A DNA stretch of 64,000 bases from WLMZ01 sp043753895 (GCA_043753895.1 JAYUWK010000160.1:121050-185049); one strand, 5' to 3'. Positions 16,755 to 26,039 are shown, counted from the first letter of the stretch. Numbers and translations are program-made. Notes: generated from the sequence alone by a model not told the origin.

Positions 16755-17449
16755 CGCGAACGCACGGTATAACCCACGCCACGCACGGTGTGGATCAGCG
16801 GTTGACGGCCCTCTGTATCGATCTTGCGGCGGAGGTAACCGATGTAGACAGCGAGGTTCTTCGAGTCGGGCCCGAAGTCGTAGCCCCAGATGCGTTCGTA
16901 GATCGTGGTCTGATCCAACACGATGCCGGAGTTGCGCACGAGGAGTTCGAGCAGGTCGAACTCGGTCTTGGACAGTTCGATCTCGACATCGCTCACCCAG
17001 ACGCGCCGAGCAGCAGAGTCGACGCGCAGATCACCCACACTGAACGACGACGCATCAGCAGTGCCATCGGGCTGGGCGCGGCGCAACAGGGCGCGCAGGC
17101 GCGCGAGCAGTTCGGCAAGCGCAAACGGCTTGGGGAGATAGTCATCGGCTCCGGCATCGAGACCAGCTACACGATCGGAGGTATCGGTACGGGCGGTGAG
17201 CAACAGAATCGGCACTCGATTCTTCTCGCTGCGTAACACGCGGCACGCAGTGAGGCCATCGACGATGGGCATCATGACATCGAGCACCACCACGTCAGCG
17301 GGCTCGGCACGCAACACCTCCAGGGCCTGCGCGCCGTCGGAAACAGCAGTGACGTCGTAGCCCTCGAGCGTAAGAGCCCGCGCGAGCGACTCACGCACGG
17401 CCCGCTCGTCTTCGGCTATGACTACTCGGATCGCTGCGGCCACAACCAC
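16751..17449 (-). CDS. MprA-like OmpR-family response regulator
   Basis: A 232-residue two-domain regulator. The receiver domain has the acidic pair in VVIAEDERAVRE, the phospho-acceptor Asp in DVVVLDVMMPIVDG, and the switch Lys in DYLPKPFALAELLARLRALL. The C-terminal winged helix (LRVDSAARRVWVSDVEIELS, then TEFDLLELLVRNSGIVLDQ) is of the OmpR/PhoB type. Translationally coupled to the downstream MprB-like kinase gene. The neighbouring exported protein and the kinase's homology suggest envelope-stress control; this is inference. Confidence 0.88.
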   Translation of the reverse strand: MVVAAAIRVVIAEDERAVRESLARALTLEGYDVTAVSDGAQALEVLRAEPADVVVLDVMMPIVDGLTACRVLRSEKNRVPILLLTARTDTSDRVAGLDAGADDYLPKPFALAELLARLRALLRRAQPDGTADASSFSVGDLRVDSAARRVWVSDVEIELSKTEFDLLELLVRNSGIVLDQTTIYERIWGYDFGPDSKNLAVYIGYLRRKIDTEGRQPLIHTVRGVGYTVRSR

Positions 17450-17510
17450 ATGTGTACTGGATCAGCGTAAGAAACAGGTGAGAGTGCGACCCGAAACGCT
17501 GGTCGCGGCA

Positions 17511-18449
17511 TCAGCTTGGGTTGATGTCGGCGCGTAGCGACTCGACCCAGTCGTCGGCTTCACGCCAACGGGCGTCGGCGTGTTCGCGAGCGCTGTGTGC
17601 GTGTTCGCCAGCTGCGGGATACGAACCGAGGAACTTTACAGCACCTTGTTTCGAATGCAACGATCGCATCGCATCGGCGAGTAGCTCGTCGGCGACATGA
17701 CCATCGGCGTAAACGATGAAGCAGTAGTCGCCGAGACCGCCGCGCTTGGTGGGTCGGCTGAGCAGGTTCGACAGGTTGATTCGCCGCGCCGCGAACTCCT
17801 GCAGGATGCTGATCAGACTGCCGGGTTGGTCGGCACGCTGATACACAACGAGCGCAGTGCGGTCGTTGCCGGTGGGCGGCGGGATGTGCTTCTTACCGAC
17901 CAACACGAAACGGGTCTGGTTCGAGCCGTGATCCGCGATACCGGCCGCAAGGATGTCGAGCCCGTAGAGCGTGGCAGCGTTGCGTGGTGCAATGGCAGCG
18001 ATGCCGGGCGATGGTTGCTCGGCGATGGTGCGCGCCGCCTCGGCGGTACTGGTGGCCGCATGAATCTCGGCGTCGGGGAGGTGCGTACGGAGGTAGTGGT
18101 GACACTGCGCCGTGGCCACCGGGATGGACAGCACAACCTTCACCTCCTCGAGTGCGGTGCCCCGCGAAGCAAGCAGGCAATGCTCGATGTCGAGTACGAC
18201 CTCACGCTGGATGAGCAGTTCATGATCGAATGCCAACGCGTCTTGCGTGAAGTTGACAGTGCCTTCGATGGAGTTCTCGATCGGCACGAAGCCCAGGTCC
18301 ACCATGCCCGTATCAACAGCATCGAGCACATCGGGCACGGTGCGAAACGGAATGAGCTCGCCGTCGGCGAGATCGGCCTGCGTGAGCAGCGCCTGTTCCG
18401 TGAACGTGCCAAAGGGCCCGAAGAACCCCACCCGAAGCTTGTTGCTCAT
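17511..18449 (-). CDS. pheA: Prephenate dehydratase
   Basis: A 312-residue monofunctional prephenate dehydratase, converting prephenate to phenylpyruvate for phenylalanine synthesis. The catalytic domain opens with GFFGPFGTFTEQA, and has FVPIENSIEGTVNFTQD and, further on, GSNQTRFVLVGK (the Thr-Arg-Phe substrate motif). The C-terminal ACT domain (ALVVYQRADQPGSLISILQE, with the effector-binding LSRPTKRGGLGDY motif) provides feedback control by phenylalanine. The extra C-terminal ~40 residues are charged and helical. It is divergent from larB across 69 bp. Confidence 0.92.
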   Translation of the reverse strand: MSNKLRVGFFGPFGTFTEQALLTQADLADGELIPFRTVPDVLDAVDTGMVDLGFVPIENSIEGTVNFTQDALAFDHELLIQREVVLDIEHCLLASRGTALEEVKVVLSIPVATAQCHHYLRTHLPDAEIHAATSTAEAARTIAEQPSPGIAAIAPRNAATLYGLDILAAGIADHGSNQTRFVLVGKKHIPPPTGNDRTALVVYQRADQPGSLISILQEFAARRINLSNLLSRPTKRGGLGDYCFIVYADGHVADELLADAMRSLHSKQGAVKFLGSYPAAGEHAHSAREHADARWREADDWVESLRADINPS

Positions 18450-18518
18450 GTCCTCAGGTTACGCCACGGCAACTTTTCTCACGTCGATGTAGTCCCATTC
18501 GCGCAGCCTCGTGGCAGC

Positions 18519-19274
18519 ATGAATGCCGTGAACGAGGCCGATATCCGTCAGTTGTTGACCGATGTTCGCACCGGCGCGCTCAGCGCCGACGACGCAGTGG
18601 CCACGCTTCGGCGGCTGCCCTTTGCCGACATCGGCGATGCGCTGGTCGATCACCATCGCGCACTGCGTCAGGGTATTCCCGAGGCGGTGTATGGGCCCGG
18701 CAAGACGCCCGACCAGGTCACCCGAATCGTCGGTGAGTTGCTCGCCCATAGCACCGACCCGGTGCTGCTGAGCCGGGCCACGCCCGAACAGGTTGCCCAT
18801 GCCGAGGCCGCGCACGGACCGGCAGTGCAATCGGGTGGATCAGCGCTCTGGCGCAAGCCGCAGCCATGGCGAATCGCCCGCGTGGCTGTCGTCTCGGCCG
18901 GCACGGCTGATCAGCCGGTGGTCGACGAGTGTGTGATCACCCTGTCGGCCTATGGGTTTGCGCCAACCACGCTCACCGATGTCGGCGTGGCCGGCCTGCA
19001 TCGCTTGCTCGCCCACCTCGACGAGATCACCGCCGCCGATGCGATCGTGGTGGTGGCCGGCATGGAGGGCGCACTCGCCAGCGTGGTCGGCGGACTGAGC
19101 GGCGCTCCCATTGTCGCCGTGCCCACCAGCGTGGGTTACGGCGCAGGCCTCAGCGGCGTGACGGCATTGTTGGCCATGCATGCATCGTGCGCGAGCGGTG
19201 TCACCGTGGTGGGCATCGACAATGGTTTCGGCGCAGCAAGTGCCATCGCCCGGATGATGACGAACCCCCGATGA
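18519..19274 (+). CDS. larB: LarB, pyridinium-3,5-biscarboxylate synthase (nickel-pincer cofactor)
   Basis: A 251-residue protein of the LarB family, which carboxylates and hydrolyses nicotinic acid adenine dinucleotide in the first step of nickel-pincer nucleotide cofactor synthesis. The N-terminal helical part contains IPEAVYGPGKTPDQV, and the C-terminal half is an AIR-carboxylase-like (PurE) domain: VVSAGTADQPVVDE, AIVVVAGMEGALASVVGG, VAVPTSVGYGAG and the terminal GVTVVGIDNGFGAASAI. The ATG at 18519 matches the family start. LarC follows with an ATGA overlap. LarE and the client racemase LarA are not in the window. Confidence 0.9.
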   Translation: MNAVNEADIRQLLTDVRTGALSADDAVATLRRLPFADIGDALVDHHRALRQGIPEAVYGPGKTPDQVTRIVGELLAHSTDPVLLSRATPEQVAHAEAAHGPAVQSGGSALWRKPQPWRIARVAVVSAGTADQPVVDECVITLSAYGFAPTTLTDVGVAGLHRLLAHLDEITAADAIVVVAGMEGALASVVGGLSGAPIVAVPTSVGYGAGLSGVTALLAMHASCASGVTVVGIDNGFGAASAIARMMTNPR

Positions 19275-20530
19275 CCACGGAGGACGATGCTGCGATGACC
19301 ACTGCCTGGTTCCACTGCTTCGCAGGCACCGCCGGCGATATGACCCTTGGCGCGCTTATCGATGCGGGTGCCGATCCCATTGCCGTGGCCGAGATCGTCG
19401 GCCGCCTCGGGCTGGGCGACTATGCGCTCACCTTCGAGCCGGTACTGCGCTGCGGGGTCGCAGCCACGCATGCGATCGTCGTGGTGAACACCCGCGACCA
19501 CGACGATCACAACGACCACGATCACGAACACCAGCACGACCACGAGCATGGCCATCGCCCCTACCGAGCGATCCGCGAGTTGCTGCTCGCCGCTGACCTG
19601 CCGTTGCGCGTTCGTGATCGCGCCCTGGCCACCTTCGACGCGCTGGCCGAGATCGAGGGCGCCATGCACCGTATGCCGGCCCTCGATGTTGAGTTCCACG
19701 AGGTTGGTGCTGTCGATGCCATCGTCGACATCGTCGGCACTTGCGCCGCGCTCGAGGTGCTGGGTATCGACCGCATCGTGTGCAGTCCCATCGCAGTCGG
19801 GCGAGGCACGGTGCACGCGGCGCACGGCGAACTCCCCAATCCGGCGCCGGCAGTCACGGGGCTGCTTGCGCGCGTGGGGGCGCCGGCATTCGGTATCGAC
19901 ACCGGCAAGGAAATCGCCACCCCAACGGGTGTTGCCCTGATGACCACCTTGGCCGATTCCTTCCAGCCGCTCCCTGCCATGCGCGTGGGCTCCGTCGGAT
20001 ACGGCGCCGGCACCGCCGATACGGCCGCACGTCCGAACGTGGTGCAGGTCGTGATCGGGGTCGAGCCCACCGCATCAACCACGCCCGGTGCAGGTCAACC
20101 CGTGCGACTGCTCGAAGTGAACCTCGACGATGCCACCGGCGAGGTGATCGCGCACACAATCGCGGCCCTCCTGAACGCCGGTGCGCATGATGCGTGGGCG
20201 ACACCGATCGTGATGAAGAAGGGGCGGCCGGCGCATACCGTGCATGCGCTGTGCGATCCTGCCGTGAGCCAGACGGTTGCCACGGTGCTCGTCGCCGAGA
20301 GTGGCTCACTCGGGGTGCGCGGCACCACGCTCGAACGGTGGCCGCAGCAGCGCGCCGAGGCAAGCGTGGTCGTCGAGGGGCATGTCATCCGCGTCAAGTT
20401 GTCAGCGGGCCGCGTGAAGGTGGAACACGACGATGCCGCAGTTGCGGCGCGCAGCCTCGGCTGGCCACTACGCGCCGTATTGTCTGCTGCCGAAGCCCTT
20501 GGTTGGGCACAGGAAGGATCACCCGAATGA
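19271..20530 (+). CDS. larC: LarC, nickel insertion (nickel-pincer cofactor)
   Basis: A 419-residue LarC-type protein, which in a CTP-dependent reaction inserts nickel into the organic pincer to finish the cofactor. The N-terminus reads WFHCFAGTAGDMTLGALIDA, a signature of the family; a strongly His/Asp-rich linker near residues 75-95 (DHEHQHDHEHGH) is a probable nickel store; VEFHEVGAVDAIVDIVG, NPAPAVTGLL and TPTGVALMTTL follow; and the C-terminal domain contains LLEVNLDDATGEVI and MKKGRPAHTVHALC. It overlaps both neighbours by ATGA. Unlike some bacteria, LarC here is a single continuous frame. Confidence 0.9.
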   Translation: MTTEDDAAMTTAWFHCFAGTAGDMTLGALIDAGADPIAVAEIVGRLGLGDYALTFEPVLRCGVAATHAIVVVNTRDHDDHNDHDHEHQHDHEHGHRPYRAIRELLLAADLPLRVRDRALATFDALAEIEGAMHRMPALDVEFHEVGAVDAIVDIVGTCAALEVLGIDRIVCSPIAVGRGTVHAAHGELPNPAPAVTGLLARVGAPAFGIDTGKEIATPTGVALMTTLADSFQPLPAMRVGSVGYGAGTADTAARPNVVQVVIGVEPTASTTPGAGQPVRLLEVNLDDATGEVIAHTIAALLNAGAHDAWATPIVMKKGRPAHTVHALCDPAVSQTVATVLVAESGSLGVRGTTLERWPQQRAEASVVVEGHVIRVKLSAGRVKVEHDDAAVAARSLGWPLRAVLSAAEALGWAQEGSPE

Positions 20531-21369
20531 CCACGATGGCACCGATTGTTTCCGTCGATGAACTTGCTGATTTTCCGGACGCGGTATTGGCCGATGTGCG
20601 CTGGTACCTCGACGGACGCGACGCCCGCGCCGAATACGATAGCGGCCACCTGCCCGGCGCGATCTTCGTCGATCTTGAGACGCAATTGGCGGCGCACGAC
20701 CTGGCCAGCACCGAGGGTCGCCATCCGTTTCCGTCGCCCGACGCTTTTGCCACCTCGATGGGCAGCCTGGGTATCGGCGACGACACAACGGTCATCGCGT
20801 ATGACGACACCGGCGGTATGACTGCGGGTCGCCTCGTCGTGATGCTGCGCATGATTGGCCGTAACGCTGCCTTGCTCGACGGTGGCATCGCCGCGTTCCA
20901 CGGAGAACTGATGACCGGCGCAGGCAACGTACGCGAGCCCGTGTCCTTCACCTCCTGCGAGTGGCCGGTCGATCGCCTCGCGACAGCCGACGACACTGCA
21001 GCCCTCGCGCTGAGCGGCAATGGTGTCGTGCTCGACGCACGCTCGTTCGAGCGATACACCGGCGAGGTCGCGCTCATCGACCCCCGTACCGGCCATGTTC
21101 CCGGTGCCGCAAGTGCACCGTTCGCTGCGACGCTCGATCCGAGTAGCAAGCGGTTTCATTCAGCAACCGAGCTGCGCGCGCACTTCAATGACCTCGGCGT
21201 CAGCGAGAGCGACACCGTCATCACCTATTGCGGCAGCGGCGTGTCTGCGTGCGTGAACATCCTCGCCATGGAACACGCCGGGCTCGCTCCTGCCCGGCTG
21301 TACGTGGCGAGTTGGAGCGGCTGGTCGGCCGACCCGGCGCGCGATGTGGAACTGGGTGCCGACCGCTAG
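20527..21369 (+). CDS. sseA: Two-domain rhodanese sulfurtransferase
   Basis: A 280-residue tandem rhodanese. The inactive first domain has DVRWYLDGRDARAEYDSGHL and PGAIFVDLE, and the second has RTGHVPGAASAPF and the active loop ITYCGSGVSACVNIL, with the persulfide-carrying Cys in a CGSGVSA loop characteristic of thiosulfate/3-mercaptopyruvate sulfurtransferases. The ATG overlaps the larC stop, so it is the third cistron of larBC. Sulfur delivery to the nickel-pincer pathway would be a sensible role but is inferred; a general sulfurtransferase is the conservative reading. Confidence 0.88.
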   Translation: MTTMAPIVSVDELADFPDAVLADVRWYLDGRDARAEYDSGHLPGAIFVDLETQLAAHDLASTEGRHPFPSPDAFATSMGSLGIGDDTTVIAYDDTGGMTAGRLVVMLRMIGRNAALLDGGIAAFHGELMTGAGNVREPVSFTSCEWPVDRLATADDTAALALSGNGVVLDARSFERYTGEVALIDPRTGHVPGAASAPFAATLDPSSKRFHSATELRAHFNDLGVSESDTVITYCGSGVSACVNILAMEHAGLAPARLYVASWSGWSADPARDVELGADR

Positions 21370-21381
21370 CGTCGACGCGGC

Positions 21382-23037
21382 ATGCACACCGTCACCGAAC
21401 ACGATGCCCTCGGCGACCTCCGCCGGGCTCGCCGCAAGAATCGCCTTGCCGAACTCGACTGGTTCGAGGCGGCATACCGCGTGTATCTCGTTGCGTTCGC
21501 ATTCGGTGGCAGTGCACTGTGGTTGTCCGGATTCGTGAAGGACGCCAAGGTCTCCGAGGCCACCGTGGCCGACATCTATCGCTACGGCCCCGCCGTGATG
21601 GGGATGTTCGCGGTGCTCGCCTTCGCAGCCGGCATCCGCAGCGGCAGTCGCGGCGGACCACTTGCGATCGAAGAGGCCGACGTTCGCCACGTGTTGCTCT
21701 CGCCCATCGATCGTCGCACTGCGTTGTTGCGGCCAGCCTCACAACGCGCCCGCTCGGCTGCGTTCTCGGGACTCATCGTCGGGGCGCTCGCCGGCGAACT
21801 CGCGGGCCGGAGGCTGCCCGGATCCGATGCCGCCTGGACCTTCACAGGCGCGGCGTTCGGGGCCAGCCTCAGTGTGTTGTTCGTCGGCGCGGCCCTCGTT
21901 GCCCACGCGTCGAAGATCCCACGCTGGCTCGCTTCGGTGGTTGGCGCGTTTGTCATTGCCTGGCAGGGCGTAGCGATCATCAAGCACATCGTCGGTCCGG
22001 CAAACCTGCACGGCAGCCTGGCGTTGTGGGGCATGCGTCAGCGCAGCATCGACCTCGTCGCGGTCGCAGTCACTTTGGGGTTCGTCGCGTTGGGACTCTT
22101 GCTCCTCCGACGCACATCGCTCGACGCGCTCGCCCGCCGTAGTGGCCTGGTTGCGCAGTTGCACTTCGCCGTCACGATGCAGGATCTGCGCACGGTGATG
22201 CTGCTGCGCCGCCAGTTGAGCCAGGAAAACACTCGGTCCCGGCCGTGGATTCGCCTTCGCCGTAGCGGTGGATCTGCAGCCATCTGGCGACGCGGCTGGC
22301 ACAGCCTGTTGCGCTTTCCGGTGTCACGGTTGCTGCGTATGTCGGTACTGGCCATCGGCGCCGCGGCCTGCCAGGTCGCTGCGTTCAACGGCAGCAGCGC
22401 GATGTTCCTCGTCAGCGGGGGTCTGCTGTTCCTGCTCGGCATGGAGGCCATGGAGCCTCTGTCGCAGGAGATCGATCAGCCAGATCGGATGGCATCGTTG
22501 CCGCACGAACGTGGCGAACTGTTGTTGCGCCACACGTTGGCGCCGATGGTGTCACTGATTCCGTTTGCGGCCATCGGCGTGGCCACGGTGGCGGTGCTCG
22601 AACGGCACCATGGCGCAGGCGGGGCCGCAGCAGTTGCTGCGGTACTCGCACTCCCCACAATCTGGGCGGGCGCAGCGGGTGCCGTGATCAGCATCGTCAA
22701 GGATGCTCCCGACCTGATGACCTCAGTTGTCGAGCAGTCGATGATGCCGCCGGAGATGAGTGGCATGACGACAATCCTGCGCATGCTCGTCCCCATCGTG
22801 GTGTCGATCATCGGCAGCGTCAGCGTGCTCGCCGTGCGGTCGGCACACAACCACGGCACCTCCGAGTTGGCCACCGCGATCCGTATGGCTATTGCCATGG
22901 TGTTGCTCTGCGCCCTCGTCGGCTGGTGGGTTCGCCGCCGCGACGACTGGAAGGTCAAGCTCAACGCCTTCCTGTCCGAAGGCAAGCAGGTCACTGCGCA
23001 ACAACGCGCCGCCAAAGCCGAGACGTCGAGGAGATAG
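21382..23037 (+). CDS. ABC transporter membrane subunit
   Basis: A 551-residue integral membrane protein with roughly 10-12 hydrophobic segments, including VYLVAFAFGGSALWLSGFV, YGPAVMGMFAVLAFAAGI and a C-terminal group ending VLLCALVGWWVRRRDDW. A central cytoplasmic region (around residues 270-310) is Arg-rich. It has no signature motif of its own, but it precedes an ABC ATPase by only two bases and has the size and layout of ABC-2-like exporter permeases. Substrate unknown. It starts 12 bp after the rhodanese gene, so it may belong to the same transcript. Confidence 0.75.
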   Translation: MHTVTEHDALGDLRRARRKNRLAELDWFEAAYRVYLVAFAFGGSALWLSGFVKDAKVSEATVADIYRYGPAVMGMFAVLAFAAGIRSGSRGGPLAIEEADVRHVLLSPIDRRTALLRPASQRARSAAFSGLIVGALAGELAGRRLPGSDAAWTFTGAAFGASLSVLFVGAALVAHASKIPRWLASVVGAFVIAWQGVAIIKHIVGPANLHGSLALWGMRQRSIDLVAVAVTLGFVALGLLLLRRTSLDALARRSGLVAQLHFAVTMQDLRTVMLLRRQLSQENTRSRPWIRLRRSGGSAAIWRRGWHSLLRFPVSRLLRMSVLAIGAAACQVAAFNGSSAMFLVSGGLLFLLGMEAMEPLSQEIDQPDRMASLPHERGELLLRHTLAPMVSLIPFAAIGVATVAVLERHHGAGGAAAVAAVLALPTIWAGAAGAVISIVKDAPDLMTSVVEQSMMPPEMSGMTTILRMLVPIVVSIIGSVSVLAVRSAHNHGTSELATAIRMAIAMVLLCALVGWWVRRRDDWKVKLNAFLSEGKQVTAQQRAAKAETSRR

Positions 23038-23039
23038 TC

Positions 23040-23861
23040 GTGAGCCAGAGCCCACAGAGTCGGCACCCCAAACCGGCGAGCCGCCACCCGAAGCCAGCCT
23101 CACAGGCTGCCGCGGCCAGCCAGGGCCCGCCAGCCAAGCAGGGCACGCCGGCCGCGGTATCGGCCAAGTCGGCGGCGTTCACCGGCGGCGCACTTGCCGC
23201 CAATGAGCTCACCAAGGACTATGGCGATCGTCCCGCACTGGCACCGCTTACCCTGCACATTCCAGTTGGTCAGCGTGTTGCCGTGGTGGGGCATAACGGC
23301 AGCGGCAAGACCACCATGATCCGCATGGCCGCGGGTCTGCTCGATCCCACCGGTGGCACCGTGCACATCATTGGCCACGCGTCAGGCACGCCCGAGGCGC
23401 GCAGCGCCCTCGCCTACCTGTCGGACACGCCGTCGTTCTACGACGATCTGTCACTGTGGGAACACCTCGAATACATCGCCCGCCTGCACGGCGTCGACGA
23501 GTGGGATCAACTCGCAGCAGATCTCCTGGGACACCTCGGTCTGTACGACCGTGCCGACGATCTACCGAACACCTTCAGTCGTGGCCTTCGCCAGAAGGCC
23601 GCTATCGCTCTCGCATTCGTGCGCCCATTCGAACTCCTTCTCGTCGATGAGCCCTTCGTGGGACTCGACGCAGCGGGTAAGACAGCGTTGCTGGAGCTGC
23701 TCGATCAGGCCGCCGCCGATGGCGCAACGCTGGTGGTTGCGACCCACGAACTCACCTACGTCGAACGCGTGGTTCGCCTCATCGCGTTGCGCGACGGCGA
23801 AGTGGTGCACGATGGATCACCCACCGACACCAACGTCGCCGATCTCGTCGCTCCCGCGTAG
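23040..23861 (+). CDS. ABC transporter ATPase subunit
   Basis: A 273-residue ABC ATPase with an unusual ~55-residue N-terminal tail rich in Pro, Ser, Lys and Ala (with the repeated RHPKPAS). The nucleotide-binding domain has Walker A GHNGSGKTT, an ABC signature in the altered form FSRGLRQKAAIA (usually LSGGQ), Walker B LLLVDEPFVGLD and the switch His in VVATHELTYVE. The GTG start is two bases after the permease gene, forming an exporter pair. The basic, disordered tail is absent from most homologues and may contact the membrane or a partner. Confidence 0.85.
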   Translation: MSQSPQSRHPKPASRHPKPASQAAAASQGPPAKQGTPAAVSAKSAAFTGGALAANELTKDYGDRPALAPLTLHIPVGQRVAVVGHNGSGKTTMIRMAAGLLDPTGGTVHIIGHASGTPEARSALAYLSDTPSFYDDLSLWEHLEYIARLHGVDEWDQLAADLLGHLGLYDRADDLPNTFSRGLRQKAAIALAFVRPFELLLVDEPFVGLDAAGKTALLELLDQAAADGATLVVATHELTYVERVVRLIALRDGEVVHDGSPTDTNVADLVAPA

Positions 23862-23934
23862 TACACACGAGAACGCGGCCCCCATTTGCGTGATGCTGTG
23901 CGGCTGCGGTGCGGCGCGCACTAACGTGGCGCGC

Positions 23935-24459
23935 ATGAACGAGTTCATCACCGTCAGCTCATCGTCGTACGACCCTGCCAGCTTGGCCACCAAGCTCACC
24001 GAGAAGGCAGCCGAGGGTTGGCATGTGGTTGCCATCGTGCCCACCGGAGGCGACGTCACCGCCTTCCTGAGCCGTGCAACCGAACCGGCCGATGGCCACA
24101 CCGATGGCCACACCGATGGCCAGACCGAGCCGGAGCCCGTTGTCACCGAGTCGGCCGATGCAGGTCTCGTCTCGATGGCACCAGCAGCCGAGGTCGAGTC
24201 CTCGACCGAGTCGGTGGCCGAGCCTGCAGGGTGGGCCAGTGCACCCGAGGAGTCGGTCGCCGCTCCGGCCGACGTTGCGGCTCCGGTCGAGACAGCGTAT
24301 GAGCCACAGCCCACGCCGACCGCCGTGACCCCCGCGGTTCCGGCGGGTTGGTACGGCGACCCCGCCGGACGCTTCGAGCTCCGCTACTGGGATGGCGGCG
24401 CATGGACCGAGCACGTGTCGCGAGCCGGCCAGCAGTTCACCGATCCGCCCGTCGCCTGA
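23935..24459 (+). CDS. DUF2510-domain protein with acidic low-complexity middle
   Basis: A 174-residue protein. The N-terminal 45 residues (MNEFITVSSSSYDPASLATK, then EKAAEGWHVVAIVPTGGDVT) look like a small alpha/beta domain, DUF4177-like. An Ala/Glu/Val/Pro-rich linker contains a triple 12-bp repeat encoding DGHTDGHTDGQT (24087-24126 region), and the C-terminus is a DUF2510 motif, AGWYGDPAGRFELRYWDGGA followed by WTEHV. DUF2510 units are usually found at the ends of actinobacterial membrane or exported proteins and bind unknown partners. No membrane segment here, so it is predicted cytoplasmic. Confidence 0.75.
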   Translation: MNEFITVSSSSYDPASLATKLTEKAAEGWHVVAIVPTGGDVTAFLSRATEPADGHTDGHTDGQTEPEPVVTESADAGLVSMAPAAEVESSTESVAEPAGWASAPEESVAAPADVAAPVETAYEPQPTPTAVTPAVPAGWYGDPAGRFELRYWDGGAWTEHVSRAGQQFTDPPVA

Positions 24460-24488
24460 CGAATCCGTCCCCCGAAGTAGAGCCGCCC

Positions 24489-26039
24489 ATGCGGGCCACA
24501 TCCATCGGCCATGCCGGCATCCTCATCGAAACCAAGTTCGGCTCGATCGCGTGCGACCCGTGGTTCAAGCCTGCGTTCTTCGCGAGCTGGTTCGTCTTCC
24601 CACGCAACGATCAGCTCAGTGCTGATCTGCTGAGCCGCATCGAGCACGCCGACTACCTCTATATCTCGCACCTCCACGGCGACCACCTCGACGACGCCTG
24701 GCTCGCCGACCACATGAGTCGCGATACGACGGTGCTGATCCCTGGCTTTCCCACACGCGAGCTCGAATTGCACATGCGTTCGCTCGGTTTCGACAACATC
24801 ATTCGCACTGTCGACGGCGAAGAGTTCGATCTCGGCGGAATGCGCGTGGCCATCCATGTCGAGACGTCCATCAGCGATGGTCCCGGTGGCGACTCGACGC
24901 TGGTGGTCAGCGACGGTGAGACTCGGCTCCTCAATCAGAACGACTGCCGAACCGCCGACCTCGACGCCCTTCTCGCACACGGCCCGGTCGATCTGCACTG
25001 GCTGCAGTACAGCGGCGCGATCTGGTATCCGATGGTCTATGACGAGACACCCGAGCGGATGCGCGAACTCGTCGACGCGAAGGTCGACGCACAGTTCGCA
25101 CGGGCGCTGAAGTACGTGGAGGTCATCGATGCGAAAGCCGTAGTGCCCAGCGCCGGGCCACCCGCGTTCCTGGACCCCGATCTGTTCCAGTTCAACATGA
25201 TCACCGGCGACGAACTGAGCATCTTCCCCGACCAGATCTCCTTCCTCGATCGCCTTACTGCGGCACACCACACCGGCATCTTGGCGATACCGGGTACCGA
25301 GATCGCCCTGTCTCCCGATGGGTTCACCATCCAGCATCCGATCCCTGCGGCCGAGGTCGACGCGATCTTCACCGACAAGCGGGCCTACCTCGAGCGCTAC
25401 CAGGCCGATTGGATGGCGTGGCTCACGGCCTACAAGGCCACGTGGCATCCGCCCACCACCGACTTGTTGCAGACACTCAAGGCGTGGTGGGAGCCCTTGC
25501 TCGCGATGGCCCCCACGTTGCGCACGGCCGTCGGTGCCAATTGCCTGATGCGGTTCGGGGACATCTGCATCGTGATCGACTTTCCGGCGGGCGAAGTGCG
25601 CGAGTTCGGCGACGACGTGTTCACCTTCAGCTTTGACATCCAACGCGAACTCGTCGAGACCGTGGTTGCTGAACGCTCCGTCGATTGGAGCAATGCGCTT
25701 TTTCTGTCATGTCGCTTTCGCGCATGGCGCGCTGGTGCGTTCAACGAGTACCTCTACAACTTCTTCAAGAGCCTCTCAGTCGAACGCATGCGCCGCGCCG
25801 AGGCGGAGGCCCGTCGCAAGCTTGACCCACCCGATGGTTCCGAAGAGATCGAACTCGGTGGATACATCATGGAGCGAGCGTGCCCGCACCGCCAGGCCGA
25901 CCTGAGCGTGTTCGGGGAGATCGAGGACTGCACACTGGTGTGCACCCTGCATGGTTGGCGTTTCGACCTGGAGACCGGCGAGTGCCTCACCGCCTCCGAT
26001 CGGCACCTGCGCGTGAGGCGAGCGACAGCCGATAGCTGA
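24489..26039 (+). CDS. namH: MBL-fold/Rieske protein, NamH-like UDP-N-acetylmuramate hydroxylase
   Basis: A 516-residue fusion of a metallo-beta-lactamase fold (SIGHAGILIETKFG, SHLHGDHLDDAWL around residues 58-68, LLNQNDC) and a C-terminal Rieske [2Fe-2S] domain. The cluster ligands are Cys465-x-His467 (ACPHR) and Cys485-x2-His488 (CTLHGW). This architecture and length match NamH of mycobacteria, which hydroxylates UDP-MurNAc to UDP-N-glycolylmuramate and makes the wall more lysozyme-resistant; CMP-Neu5Ac hydroxylase shares the layout and is the alternative. No reductase gene is adjacent. Its last 53 bases overlap the convergent beta-galactosidase gene. Confidence 0.82.
   Translation: MRATSIGHAGILIETKFGSIACDPWFKPAFFASWFVFPRNDQLSADLLSRIEHADYLYISHLHGDHLDDAWLADHMSRDTTVLIPGFPTRELELHMRSLGFDNIIRTVDGEEFDLGGMRVAIHVETSISDGPGGDSTLVVSDGETRLLNQNDCRTADLDALLAHGPVDLHWLQYSGAIWYPMVYDETPERMRELVDAKVDAQFARALKYVEVIDAKAVVPSAGPPAFLDPDLFQFNMITGDELSIFPDQISFLDRLTAAHHTGILAIPGTEIALSPDGFTIQHPIPAAEVDAIFTDKRAYLERYQADWMAWLTAYKATWHPPTTDLLQTLKAWWEPLLAMAPTLRTAVGANCLMRFGDICIVIDFPAGEVREFGDDVFTFSFDIQRELVETVVAERSVDWSNALFLSCRFRAWRAGAFNEYLYNFFKSLSVERMRRAEAEARRKLDPPDGSEEIELGGYIMERACPHRQADLSVFGEIEDCTLVCTLHGWRFDLETGECLTASDRHLRVRRATADS

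Noticed and set aside
17697..18518. N-terminal extension of larB running back through pheA
   Set aside because: These residues are antisense to pheA and the LarB family begins at ATG 18519.
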